Positions 12,099 to 23,904 of a stretch of DNA of 64,000 nucleotides are shown piece by piece. The translations under genes were made by a program, and so were the position numbers. The stretch's first letter is position 1. The number at the start of each line of letters is the position of its first letter. Location of the stretch: assembly GCF_910592395.1 (NCBI RefSeq), contig NC_088315.1, positions 8,310,501 to 8,374,500 of the forward strand, read 5' to 3'. This stretch comes from Lineus longissimus (lineage: Eukaryota; Nemertea; Pilidiophora; Heteronemertea; Lineidae). Below the pieces are notes generated by a model. The model was not told the DNA's origin, did not search any database, and saw only the letters and a list, made by a program, of their open reading frames with translations.

Positions 12099-12341
12099 TT
12101 TGCATAATTTATGATAATGAGTAAACCTCCCATGTTAAGTTATCAATCCAAAAGAATGGTCCAAATCGCACGCCAATTCGTTTGCATAATTTATGATAAT
12201 GAGTAAACCTCCCATGTTTAGTTATCAATCTAAAAGAATGGTCCAAATCGCACTCCAGGTCGTTTGCATAATTTATGATAATGAGTAAACCTCCCATGTT
12301 TAGTTATCAATCCAAAAGAATGGTCCAAATCGCACTTCGGC
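12099..12341 (+). repeat. 82-bp tandem repeat, three copies
   Basis: The phrase TTTGCATAATTTATGATAAT starts at 12099, 12181 and 12263, giving an exact 82-bp period. Each unit continues with GAGTAAACCTCCCATGTT and AAAAGAATGGTCCAAATCGCAC. Copies differ at few positions, so the array is recent. Confidence 0.95.
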
Positions 12342-12529
12342 CCGTTGGTTTCTAGGAAAGATATATACCACCTGAAATTTCGGCGAAATATTTCATGTAT
12401 TTGAGAAACAAGGCGTTCAAAAGGTAGCCATACGTTTGAATTATTTCAACTTCAAGGTTTACTGGTGGTAAAACTTTTGTAAAGCTGATTTGTAGTTTGG
12501 GCGAGAGTAGTATTAACTATTATGTCGCC

Positions 12530-12632
12530 GTGTGCATTGACCTGTGCATGTGTAGACTGTGTAGTGGTGTTGTTTCTCGAAGAGAACCGCGTGCAATCGC
12601 CTGAATCGAGTGCAAAATCGTCGTATAAAAAA
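12530..12632 (+). promoter_or_regulatory. Candidate ZnT1 promoter: three MRE cores and a TATA box
   Basis: Three matches to the metal response element core TGCRCNC, all on the minus strand (read GNGYGCA on plus), lie at 12530-12536 (GTGTGCA), 12589-12595 (GCGTGCA) and 12608-12614 (GAGTGCA). A TATAAAAAA follows at 12624-12632. A strong donor (AGG|GTAAGTAA) at about 13063 could end a 5' UTR exon that splices to 18957, just before the zinc transporter ATG. MTF-1 acting through MREs drives SLC30A1 genes in animals. The motifs are seen; the link to this gene is inference. Confidence 0.45.
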
Positions 12633-13069
12633 GCGCCATTGCAGAATTCTCAGATTTTCCTCTTATTTCGTATCGTCCTTGTTCCTTGGTGAGATATTTT
12701 CATCCGTTGATCGGATTTATACCGAATTTCATTCATGTTTTGAGGTTTTATTGGGATTGGTGAGCTCTCAGCTGATTTCCTTTTATGGAGGCCATCTTTT
12801 TTGCATTGCCATAGGCCTCCCTATGCATTGCATGTAAGCTGATAGAGCATTGGGCCTAAATTGTGTGTTACACAAAACAGAGAATTTTGTCTTTTGGTTT
12901 GGTTTTGTCTGATGATCACACTGACTCACACACTACCTCTACTGTTACCGTAGGCCTACCTGGTTTACCGCTGACAAACAAGAGGGGAGAGTCAGAGGGT
13001 TTTTTTGTTGCCGATTTATGTCATTTAGTCATTATGATCTCAATGTTTACCACGCTGATAGGGTAAGTA

Positions 13070-14735
13070 ATGGCTTGCAAAACACGTTTTTCCAACATTA
13101 GGATTAAGGTGCATGCTCAACGTTTTTACATCAAATGTGCTATGTTGGAATCTGACGTATATGCAACGACTACACTAGTTACAGAGTTGGCCCGGAATTT
13201 GGAATGATTGCAATTGCATCCTCGCCTAGCCAGTTGGCAGATTTCACATTTTAGCAGTCTCCCATTGTCTAAAGCGTATGTACCGTCGCAACTTCCAGGC
13301 CAACTCGGTAAGTGTCGTATTGTGTGCCGATGAAGGCCAAACAAATGTTGATACTAACACAGGGCTCGAGATAATCCCCCAGAAGTGTCTTTTTAAAGTA
13401 TGAAACTTGGCCCAGGACCCTCACTTTTGAAACTGCTTGTTATAAAATCTCTTAGAGGACTCTGTTCAAAATCTGTGCATGTCCTGTTTCAATTCACCCA
13501 GTTTCTAGTGTTGACCTAGTACTACTTAGTAGGCCTACTTATTTAGACAAGTCTATGAAGAAGATCTTGAGTAGGCCCAGTAGGGCCTAGAACGTCTTGA
13601 GATATTCACTTGATATCCTCTGTGGAGTTCCCCTGACTTGTATTTTAGGCATCATATACGATCATGGGATCCAATTATTCCATCATTTCTCACATGGACA
13701 CATGATGGATGCTGGAGATGTTTAGTGAGGAGTGCAAATTCAGCTGCTCTGGTGCAAAATCCATTATGCATCCTTGGCTGTGTTCTTGATTTGTTTGTCT
13801 CTGTGAAGAGATTTATCGAAGCAATGTCACTTTATGATTATATATTGCAGTGTGTTGTCTCTGGGGTCATGATTTGCACACGGTCCAATGGCACGCTCTA
13901 CCAGTCACTTCCTGAATCTGCAATATCAGTTGTGTGCAAAAGATACATGTTTTGTCGGTTGTGCAATGTTAATTAATTTGATTTGAAAACAGTGGAGTTT
14001 CCCAGTAATTCTTTTAATTTGATTGACATGCAAGTCATTATGTTAGTTAAAAAGCTGGATCTACAGTTTCATTCCATCTGCTGCTTGATGCACACCAAAT
14101 GCATGATTGCACTGTCTTTAGCTATTCATAGACAGTGTGGCCTTTTCCATGATACCTTACTGTTGGAACCTGTCAAAGCCTTGATTGATATAATAAGCTA
14201 CATTTGTAAGTAAACTCCTTTGTCTGTCCCTGAAATGAGTGAAAATGTGAAGTCGGTGCATTGACATCAAACCATTGTATCTGTGTGGTGGCCAACTTCT
14301 TGACTGAATTTTTAAGCAATTACTTGGAATCCAATTCTGGGGCATTGTTTTGTTTTCTGTTGTGGCATTTGTTAATATAACTCTCTATGATCCTCTAACA
14401 TATAAATTATAATTGCTTCCATCACATCATTCAGCTGCTGAAATTCGCCCACTCGTGCACTCAAAGAAAATTGACCCTCATACATTGATCAAGAGTCAAA
14501 AGATGAAGAAGCCTAGATTTGTGAGAGTTGTGGTTCTTTTTTCAAGTGGAACAGTTTCAATCTGTTCCTTAGTTTGACCTGTCAGATGAATAAATATTGA
14601 CGTGGCCCAGGGGTGTTAACCCAGGTGCACAACTCCCAATGTGGGAGACCAGGAGTCTCACATTTTCGTCTGACTTCTCCTTACAGCCAGTCTGGCATGA
14701 TAGGACCTGCCAAGTGTTCTCACTCCTGTCAGCAT
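13070..14735. other. No gene recognised; inferred ZnT1 first intron
   Basis: No coding exon seen. If the promoter at 12.5 kb belongs to the zinc transporter, this stretch lies in its first intron. Confidence 0.35.
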
Positions 14736-14737
14736 TA

Positions 14738-15134
14738 GCTGCGCTTACACCACGAAATATTGGTGGACCAATTGCACTTACACCACCACATTGCCGCGAC
14801 AAATTGGTTCGGCAATCCATTGCCGATACAAATTGCCGAGCGAATTTGTCCCACCAAGCTTGATGGTCCAAATTCGCCCGGCTTGTTAAAAGCTCGGCTT
14901 TGTCGTGGTGTACGCACAAATGGATCGGCAATTAGCTAGTTAGATGGTTCGGCTCCAGGCGTCGCTTTCAAAATGGCGCTTTCTGCGCATGCAATTTATT
15001 GTTTGCGCGCCATCTGTAGCAGGATTTTATAACTAGCTGCAGCGCTGGTGTAAGCGCTTGGTGGATTTTCGATGGTGCGGCATTGGTTCCCGAACCAAGA
15101 TTGGTGGTCCATTTTCAGGTGGTGTAAGTGCGGC
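14738..15134 (-). mobile_element. MITE copy 2, TA target duplication
   Basis: A 397-bp inverted copy of the element at 4090-4497, with TA at 14736-14737 and 15135-15136. It begins GCTGCGCTTACACCAC and ends with the complement of GCCGCACTTACACCAC. It keeps the same internal landmarks, including the AGCTCGGCTTTGTCGTGGTG and GTTTGCGCGCCATCTGTAG blocks, with small indels. High similarity between the copies indicates relatively recent mobility. Confidence 0.85.
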
Positions 15135-16363
15135 TAGAGTCTTTCTAGAATTACATAAGCCGATGGACTCATCAGTGACAGTACTCTGCATGCTATAGTG
15201 TTATCAATGGAGTATTTGTGCATGAAGGGCAGGAAAAGCATTTAGTTTCTAGTGATGCTGTCTTCCGCCAGAAGTGGAGTCCATCACAAAACTACTTAAA
15301 TGGTGGGGTCTTTTTTTGCCTGTCACCAGGTACAATTACAATACAAGGAACATTTGTTTTTCCTCTAGACATGGTGAACTATTGACCTCTGGTCCACCAG
15401 CTGCACTAATTGATCAATTACAATACATCTAGACTGAATTATGCCAAAAGTATTTACTATGGTGGTGTGTTATTCTGCAATGTGTAGGTTGTACATGATG
15501 AGACTTTCTAAATATCTCTGTCCAGCTTAATTGAAGAGGTCAGTTGTCATCAAACTTGGGTGTTACTTGTAATTGCATGCTGTATCCTGTTTCGGTGCAT
15601 AATTTTTGTGAAGACTTAGGTCAGGATTTTGAAAGCTACCTTTAACTCTGGACTTGAGCTGAGATTAGCTAGGTTGTGACAATGTCTCGACTTTCACAGG
15701 CCTTGAATTGAACCACAGGCCTGTATAGTAATATCATCTGATAATTTATACATAGGTAGTGTACTGAGTAGGTAGTGATGTCAAAACTTCCAGGGGGGGA
15801 GATGTGATAGGCCGAAGCTCGTTTGTTCATGCTTCCATATGGATTTTGAAAGCTCAGAATTTCATGTACATGCCGTCATACTTGACCCAATAAATGTATT
15901 CGCGGTTTATAATTGGTCTTCCCAGTGTTACCATTTACCCCGTTGATTTAGATGTTGCATCAAATCACTTGGCCTCCTTATCGAGAACCTTCATTAATTG
16001 GGTCTTAATGGGGTGATTGTGGTACTGGTTCGTTTATGCATACCCAGACAACCAGAGACCCAGCCTGCACCGTCAATCGGCACCGACTGTGGTGAGTTAG
16101 TTCAAGGTTCTCAGAACTTTAACTTTTAAGGAAAAACTAGGACTAGGAGTTTATTGCTTGGCCCTTACTCTAAATAGAGGCAAAGGTTGTGGAAACTGAA
16201 TGCCAGTAGATTCTACTAACTCACTATTTGTGAACAATGTTGGATCTATATTAGAGTGTTGGACATCTGTACCACTAGCAGTGACATTACAGGTGAGTTG
16301 TGACTCAAGACATTTGACATTTGAAACAGCCACAGTCAGTAATTTCAACTACGTACATACATG

Positions 16364-16523
16364 TACAGTTCAACCTCTGGACTGACAGGTGCTGTCCTTA
16401 ATAGAGAGGTGTCCTGATAAGGGAGGTTAAAAGTTGAATGGAAACAACTTATTACCAAAACTAGTGTCCTTAATGGAGAGCTTGTCAATAAGAGAGGTGT
16501 CTGCTGAGGGAGATTCCACTGTA
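16364..16523 (+). repeat. AACCTCTCTATTAAGGAC-family MITE, copy C
   Basis: It begins TACAGTTCAACCTC and ends GAGATTCCACTGTA, so the termini are inverted TACAGTNGAAC-type ends. The internal GGACTGACAGGTGCTGTCC landmark and TTGAATGGAAACAACT middle are shared with copies D and E. Confidence 0.7.
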
Positions 16524-17939
16524 CCTCCTGAAATTGTCTGAGGTTGAAGTTTCCAGACATGTAAGGTATACTGTTTTTTCGACACTGATAGGCCGTACTG
16601 ATAATTGTACTGTTGGTAGTGTTGTCAGTGTCTGTCAGTGTTTGCTATACACTATGTCAGTACTGTCACTGTTCAAATTTATTGATATAATATAGAGTAG
16701 GCTAATGTGGGTATAACTATAAATCACAAAAATTGTAAACAGATGAACACTAAAAGCGATTTGTATTGCATTTCTACGGATTATAAAGTTGATAAGGCAA
16801 TGCCTGAATGCAGCTGGGCCAGTTGTACATTTGTCATATGTTGTGGCAATTTCATATTTATGCCACCTCATGTGAAATAGCATGTGCAGTTGACCAGCGA
16901 TCATAACTTGACGACATATGCAATATATCTGTTTTCAAGGATGGGCAGATTCAGGATTGTCACAACATTACCACTATCCGGTTGCTGTTTGTCGGAACTT
17001 CTTGTAGTTGTGAGCTCATTGGTTAATATTTGTGACTAATGTGAGCTCATTTGTTTCATGACTGATTTGAGCTTCAGCGTGAGTTCATAGTGCTTTCTGA
17101 AATTATATCCAGAGTCTAAATAAGTAAGCATAGAGTTAATAGTGCTCCGGGTTAAATGGAAAACAGGTCAAGATATTTTGATACATATATTGTACCATCC
17201 ATGAGTGCTTTTTGGTTGTGTTATAAAAACATTGCACATTTTCATTAATGTGGGACTTGTGAGTGTCTATATCTGTGTCGACAAGGAAGTTTGACACTTG
17301 GGTTAACACTTGCATGCAGGCCCACTTGCTTGACTTGATGTGGGCTGTCCAATTTTCAGGTTTCGGCAAATTATCTAGGCTTATGTAGAGTTAAATCATA
17401 ATGTTCTTGTAGTCGAGCACGTTACTGATATTCACGATTGGTGAAGCCTTTCTGTAATTTTGGTCACAACAGGCATTCTTTCTCATTCTTACTGCCTTTA
17501 TGCCAACAATGGTTCTTTTCGTTGATTTTCATGACTTCTTGTAGCATTTATGGGATTTGGGAGCATGTTTGTGGTGCTGTAGATGCAATGGAATGCTTCA
17601 AAGATGCCTTTTACATTTAGATGTTGAAGGACAGGATAGGGCCTGCAGTAAAGTTAACTTGAGGTTACTACTTGTAGAACTGTACATAATGAACGCTAAG
17701 TCAGCCCATCATGACTGTAGGCTTAGTTATGTCAGCTGCAAAAGACGCCCCCCCCCTTTTCTCGTAAACATCTAAGTTCGAGGGTAATCCAGCCAGCTGT
17801 AGCGGTCTGAAGTAGGCCTATGTACAGTTCAATGTACATGGTGTATGGGATTCTTCTGCACTGAGCATTAGAAATCACATGGGGAACAGGACTGTACGTC
17901 ATTAGTGACAGTATGCCTGCCTATCATATGCATGTATCA

Positions 17940-18120
17940 TACAGTAGACCTTTCTATGAAGGACAACCTCAGGACTGACAAATGCTGTCCTTAATAGAGA
18001 GGTGTCCTGATTAGAGAGGTCAAATTGAATGGAAACAACTAATTTGGGTCTAGAACTAGTGTCCTCACTATGGAGGTTGTCCTTAATAGAGAGGTGTCCG
18101 CTAAGGGAGGTTCCACTTTA
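17940..18120 (+). repeat. AACCTCTCTATTAAGGAC-family MITE, copy D
   Basis: It starts TACAGTAGACC and ends AGGGAGGTTCCACTTTA. It carries GGACTGACAAATGCTGTCC, TTGAATGGAAACAACTA and GAGAGGTGTCCGCTAAGG, giving the fullest version of the family in the window. Confidence 0.75.
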
Positions 18121-18978
18121 CTTTATTAGGCTTATCGATCAGTTGATTGATTTTCACCTTGAAAATGAACTCAATAACTTATGGGAGCTCGGATATGGAA
18201 AAAAGTTGTCAGTTGGGTGCATGTATTGTCAGTCTGTGTAGAATTTACAATCTTGCATTGATTTATTAGTTAATTGGACTCTGAACCACCATATTTTTCA
18301 TAAATTCATACTGGTTTTGTCATTGCTGAACTCAGTTGAGTAAGTTCTTTCTAGCGATTTTCTTGTTTGCTGCTCAGGAGTGCATTTAAACTCTTTCGAG
18401 GATTTTCAATTCCTGTCAGTGATTTTGATATAAAACAATTGGTGACTCAGTTGAAAGCATTGTCGTAAGTGGGTCAAAATTCTCCCTTATTTTGAATGTG
18501 GTTTTTACATGTTATGCACCGAGAAATGACCTTGTTTAACACTGTTAGTATAGGCATAGTTTTTTAAAGCATGTATCTGGCCTGTTCGGGCTCGGTGGAG
18601 ATTATAGTAACATGTAATTCCAGAAAAATGTTCAAACCTGTCTGGAATATTGAAGCATGTTGTAAAAGGCTAGAGTAACTCACTGTAAAGTGTAATAAAA
18701 AGTAAAAATAATATTTGTCAAAAAGTATTATCGATTACATTCAGTCCGCCAGTTGCAAAGTATAAATGTAAATGTCCCATTTTAAGAGTTCGAGTTATAG
18801 AGGTTGTTGTTGTTTGTGAAGTACCTCTGTGTGCTTCTAATTTCAATTCATTGTCTTTCAGTTTCACCCCTAAGCCCTTATAGTAATATTTACAAAAATG
18901 TCCAGGCTGTACTTTGTCAAATTTTAAAATCAGTTTCTCCTATTCTGTCATTTCAGATAGCGCCCTGATTCTCTAAAC

Positions 18979-21900
18979 ATGGGCAGATACTCTGGGAAAA
19001 CATGCCGGCTCCTGTCAATGCTGGCCTTGACAGGGTCGTTTTTCGTCGTTGAGATTACCGTTGGATACATCTCCAACTCGATCGCCCTGGTAGCGGATTC
19101 GTTTCACATGTTATCGGACGTGGTGGCGCTGATAGTCGGGTTCGCATCAGTTCGAGTAAGTATTTCTATGTAGCATGTGTAAAAGCTGTCTGTGGTTTTG
19201 TAGTTATCATACTGTGCATGCTAACTGTGTCCGCTTGATAAGTATTGTAACCACTAATACATTTCTCCGTATTTCGTTGCAGGTGTCAAAATGGAAGACA
19301 AAAAAGAATACTTTCGGGTGGCAGCGTGCGGAAGTTCTTGGTGCTCTTGTGAATACAGTTTTTCTCATAGCGTTATGCTTCACAATCGTCGTCGAATCTC
19401 TTCAGCGGTTTATAGAAATCGAACCGATTGAGCAGCCTGTCTTACTCTTAATTGTTGGCGTCGTAGGATTACTCATTAATTTAGTTGGATTAGCATTGTT
19501 TCACCAGCATGGTAGGTATTTGACTTACGACCCCGTATGTGTCCCATCACACCGTAATGAGTAGTAAGTCGCATATTGGAACCATGAAGTTATCCAGTTT
19601 GGGAAAGCAGCCTAAAGTGACTGTCCCATTTAAAGGCGAATTCCGTTTCAAGGGGATACATATTAATGAGAACACCCGTGTTGTTTTGTAACGAAAGTGC
19701 TTTACTGTGAGTGCCCACAGGTAAATCTCAGTCAACGCAAGACCAGATTGTCAGCCTTTTTGGGGGAAGATGACAAAAATGGGACTAGATGGTCTACTTC
19801 GGATCTGGACTAGTCTGCCAGAGCGACAATTAGTTTGAATTTACACAAGGATAATTGAGAGCACATTTGGATTCAATCGGATAATTGAGAGCACATTTGG
19901 ATTCAATCGGATCTCATTGTGTGAACAATGCTAATAATTCGGCAATGTTTTTGTTTTCAGGTCATGGTCATTCCCATGGAGGCCATGCCCATGGCAGTGG
20001 CGAGGAGGACACCATTGACTTTGACGAGAATCAGGAAGAGGTGTTGTTACAGGGCACCAATTCTGTTAACATTGATACTGAAAAGGGGGCAGCAATCTCC
20101 AGAAACGGTGAAGCCACAGCAATCGCCATCGATTCTTCGGGAGACAAAAATTCCAACGGCCACGGTCATGGCCATAGTCATGACAAACCTAAAAAGAGTG
20201 AGTATTGCTAGTTGAGTATGACTGTGGTCGGCTGTCCACAGCCATTCCAGTCCCAAAGGGGTTACCCCTTCTATTCCTGGCTAAGTTGAGGGTTCTCTTG
20301 CTTTGCTTTGCCGACACTGGTACTCGCTGGCACAAAGCACAGGGAATCTTACATGACATTTGAGGCGCCTTGTGACCTAGTTATAACACTGCTGGCTACC
20401 ACACACTTTGGCCTTGAGAGATTGTTGTACTTCTGGATGAACCATAGGCTTTCCTGGCTTGAAATGAGATTTTAAGACGGAGGTATCTGGTGTCAATGTC
20501 TGGGCAAGCAAAAGACCCCACCAAAAGTGACATGATTTTCATTGACCTGTTTCAGCCAAGTCTAGTGCCCATTTAAACATGAAGGGCGTGTTCCTACACG
20601 TTCTCGGAGACGCGCTGGGATCGGTCGTTGTGATCATCAGCGCTGTTGTCATCTGGCAGGTGAATGGAGATTGGAAGTTTTATGTCGATCCAGCCCTAAG
20701 GTGAGTCAAGGTCGAAATGAAGAGACGCGTCTGCCTTTTCACGTCTGGCAGAAGGCAAAATTGTGTCCTGGGTGTTCCACAAAGCAAACAGTGCTCCTTT
20801 TGTCTTCTGCTGTTCGTATCTGGACCTTTTGTCAAGTGATGACCACAGAATTGGCAAAAATATTATCTATTTTGCCCAAAGAAAAAGGAGATTTTACAGT
20901 TGGTAAACATAATTTTAACCAGGCAGAAGCCAAGGACCAAGTAATCAGCCAAGCTCTCCAAATATTGGAATTCTTGGAGAATTCTTCTTTAGCACACACT
21001 CTTGTCCCTAACAATCATTCTCAAAGGAGTGTACACCACTGCGACTTTTCTTTTGCGAAACCACAAACGTTGGGCACCAATTGTTAATTCAATTTAACCA
21101 ATCGGTGAAAATTATTACACATCCTGTCAACAAGAAGTGACAGTATTTGAAGCTGGCTTGAGTCGTGCCATTTTTGATCGATATTCTTTTATATTTCATG
21201 ACTGCTTTCTATTCCAGTATGTTAATGGTAATCATCATGCTAGGTTCAGCCATTCCATTGTGTAAGTATAACTGTTCTGTTAATGATTAATTGAAAGTCA
21301 GTGGGCAAATTTGAACGAATTGCGTCATTTTGCATTTATGTCATTGTTTTTTCACTTGATAAGATTATGTGTTCGATAGGTCAGTAAACATTCTTTCATT
21401 TTTGTGAAGTTGTGAAATCATTATATAGTGTTGGCTAATCTATGTGCTGTGTAGACGGTATTTAGCCGGTTTTTGTGGGGCTGTTTCACATAGGCCTATT
21501 CTACGTCATATAGGCCTTGGGTAGGTGTACCCCCATTTCGCCTACACCCATTTCGCCTACACCCATTTCGCCTATTACCCATTTCGCCTACCCCCATTTC
21601 GCCTACCCCCATTTCGCCTATTCACCATTTCGCCTACCCCCATTTCGCCTATTCACCATTTCGCCTACACCCATTTCGCCTACTCACCATTACGCCTACT
21701 CACCATTTCGCCTACTAAAAAGGAAAAGAGTGGTGTGCGCTGGACATTTGAACAATTTTACGAATCGTTGAGCTTGGTTTTTTTCCTTCATATTATAGCA
21801 TATTTCCCAGTTAAACTTTACCATACTTTATCATTCCAACCCGGCCTCTTGAGACAAGACCACCATTGATTTTTAAGCCTTTTTCCAGTTAAATTGTCAC

Positions 21901-23904
21901 AGTTTGACCGCCTTGCATCAAATAATGCTTCGGGTTGTGAATCTGAAATTTGGATATGACATTCCAGACAGTCAGGCGAGTAAATGGTGAAATTTTATTA
22001 AAACTGGTGGTTGTCCACAAATGTTTTTTCTTCAAATTGGACAAATTTGAGAGACCATGATATTTCCACTGTTTTCAGCCAAATCATGACCCTACTCATG
22101 ACCCTACTCAGTTCGTCTGATAGTATTTAGTTGGTATTTAGTTGGATAAACTGCATATTTCTAAAAGCGTTACAAAATTCTGGCACCAATAGACATTTCA
22201 AATTAGACTAGAAGGCTGAAACATCTTTTGAATTTGAAGTCACTATCATAAAACATTTGAAATGATGTAGGCAAAATGGGTAATAGGCGAAATGGTGAAT
22301 AGGCGAAATGGGTGTAGGCGAAACGGTGAGTAGGCGAAATGGTGAGTAGGCGAAATGGGTGTAGGCGAAACGGTGAGTAGGCGAAATGGTGAGTAGGCGA
22401 AACGGGTAAATTTTGTAGGCGAAATGGGTGTAGGCGAAATGGGTGTAGGCGAAATGGGTGTAGGCGAAATGGGGATGAACCGGTTCATCCAGAAACACAA
22501 TCCTAGGTTCCCCTCAGGATCGAACCCGGACCCTATTGCTTGGTAGCCAGCAGTGTTAACCACTAGGCTATGAGGCACTTCTACAGCCACCCTTCAACTT
22601 GGGTCTACACAGTTTAATGTCAATAGTACACAGTAGAGGCAATGACCTGTTATACATTTGGGTCCTCTTCTTAAACTGTGTGACTCGTTCTTTGATGGTC
22701 CTCCCTGTCAATTACCCAACACATGTCTGTCCAAAGGAATTGAATCTCTAATGTAACCTAAAACAAGACTTCTCTTCCCACAGTAGCTTAATTTGTGTCT
22801 CCTTTATTGCAGTGAAAGAGACCAGTTTGATTTTACTACAAACAGTGCCTACTCATATTCAAGTAAAAAGCCTTCAGGATAAACTGATAACAAAGGTAAG
22901 AGTTGGATTCCTGTTGAGTGTAACATCATGAGCCTCGGGTTATTTTCACTGCTATAACATACATAGCATCATGTCATGTCACAAATAGTTATCCGTACCA
23001 AAGGTTTAGTTCATCCGCACAATATATAATCAGAAGTTGGTAAAAAGTCAGGGTCTTGAAGTTGTAGAACAAGTCGTAAATGTTGTCATGTTGAAGTTTT
23101 TCTTTTCTTCAGGTTGACGGTGTCCTGGCAATACATGAATTCCACATCTGGCGTCTGACCGGTGACCGTATCATAGCCTCAGCGCACATCAAGTGTCGAA
23201 ACTTACACGAGTACGTGCGCATTGCTGAAGAAGTGAAGGAATTCTTTCACGATGAAGGCATTCATTCCACAACTATACAGCCAGAATTTGAAGATGTAAG
23301 TCAAGTAGGAGTTAGTCTTGTTTCGAATTTCTGAGTTCTGCCAAAGAGCTTTGTGGTGAGAGTGATGTCCTTTGGCTGGTACATGTATTCCTCTCTATTA
23401 CTCATTACAGAGTCGTCTGAAGCACTTGCTCTGGATTCTGGTCTTGAGCTCCATGTCACACAGATTCTTATAAGCCTATTCGAAATCTTTGTGATGCACG
23501 CTAGACTGTCAGTCCATTGTCGGTTACAAAGTTGGCTCTCCAAGAGAGTTTGCTCCGGCGTCTGGCCTCGAGCTGCACATTCACATTGAACACTCGTCAG
23601 TTTATTCTTTAATGATACATTTCTCTTCTTTTTCCAGCTGGACGATAAGGACGGGCGAGCGTGCGTTCTTGAATGTGGTCCAGACAAAACGTGCCACCCG
23701 AACACGTGCTGTGGAGAAAAACGAGTGATAGCGCGCATTCGGGACAAGGAGCGGTCGCCGTCACACTTGAACACAATAGAAAATCGTCACAGTGCAGTTT
23801 CAGGACAATCTAATACGGGTACCTCACCAGAACAGCGCATCAGTGTAATATCAAATCCAGGTGCGGAGGCGGCGGTCAGAGACGACCGGGAAACATGCGT
23901 GTGA
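18979..23904 (+). CDS. SLC30A1: Zinc exporter, SLC30A1 (ZnT1) type
   Basis: Eight exons join in phase: 18979..19155, 19283..19511, 19961..20197, 20556..20700, 21218..21261, 22813..22895, 23113..23295, 23638..23904 (454 aa). The product is a cation-diffusion-facilitator with six membrane segments, expected to swap cytosolic Zn2+ for protons at the plasma membrane. The four zinc ligands are present: H43 and D47 in the DSFHMLSD motif of TM2, and H229 and D233 in HVLGDALGS of TM5. The TM4-TM5 loop has two His-rich blocks, GHGHSHGGHAHG from residue 136 and GHGHGHSHD before TM5. The C-terminal domain has ETSLILLQTVP and IHSTTIQPEF, then a cysteine cluster at residues 375-391 (CxxxC...C...CC) shared with ZnT1. 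An acceptor at 18956 implies at least one 5' UTR exon. SLC30A10 is the main alternative, but the cysteine tail favours SLC30A1. Confidence 0.97.
19849..19910 (+). repeat. 31-bp tandem duplication in ZnT1 intron 2
   Basis: Two adjacent, essentially identical copies of a unit beginning GGATAATTGAGAGCAC and ending TTGGATTCAATC. It sits about 50 bp upstream of the exon 3 acceptor. Confidence 0.85.
21531..21716 (+). repeat. CATTTCGCCTA minisatellite, plus orientation
   Basis: About thirteen units of 13-16 bp built on CCCATTTCGCCTA with ACA, C, TTCA or CTCA spacers. It lies in intron 5 of the zinc transporter. The same unit appears in inverted orientation at 22267-22474. The apparent open frames here only translate the repeat. 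Confidence 0.95.
22267..22474 (-). repeat. CATTTCGCCTA minisatellite, inverted orientation
   Basis: About fourteen units of TAGGCGAAATGGGTG or TAGGCGAAATGGTGAG, the complement of the array at 21531-21716. It abuts the SINE head at 22475, so in minus sense the array looks like that SINE's tail. Confidence 0.95.
22475..22581 (-). mobile_element. tRNA-derived SINE head
   Basis: Read on the minus strand it starts GTGCCTCATAGCCTAGTGG. It contains an A-box-like TAGCCTAGTGGTTAAC (22555-22570) and a B box GGTTCGATCC (22517-22526) at about the internal spacing of a pol III promoter. The acceptor and anticodon stems of a true tRNA do not form, so this is a SINE rather than a tRNA gene. A related 5'-truncated copy is at 38466-38650. 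Confidence 0.75.

Larger units (their letters stand above)
15137..18956. other. No gene recognised; two MITE copies
   Basis: Apart from the MITE-family copies at 16364-16523 and 17940-18120 I see no exon with coding features. A polypyrimidine-poor but usable acceptor, ending TCATTTCAG, closes the stretch at 18956. Confidence 0.4.

Noticed and set aside
12099-12341. CRISPR-like array
   Set aside because: The 82-bp repeat is a plain head-to-tail tandem repeat without unique spacers, in a eukaryotic genome.
20671-21087. 138-codon plus ORF overlapping ZnT1 exon 4
   Set aside because: It reads a different frame through exon 4 and the following intron; the exon's true frame is fixed by the HVLGDALGS motif.
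21517-21869. Overlapping ORFs rich in PHFAYTHFAY repeats at 21.5 and 22.3 kb
   Set aside because: They are translations of the non-coding CATTTCGCCTA minisatellite in several frames.
22475-22581. A functional tRNA gene on the minus strand
   Set aside because: A and B boxes are present but the cloverleaf stems do not pair and a SINE body/tail follows.
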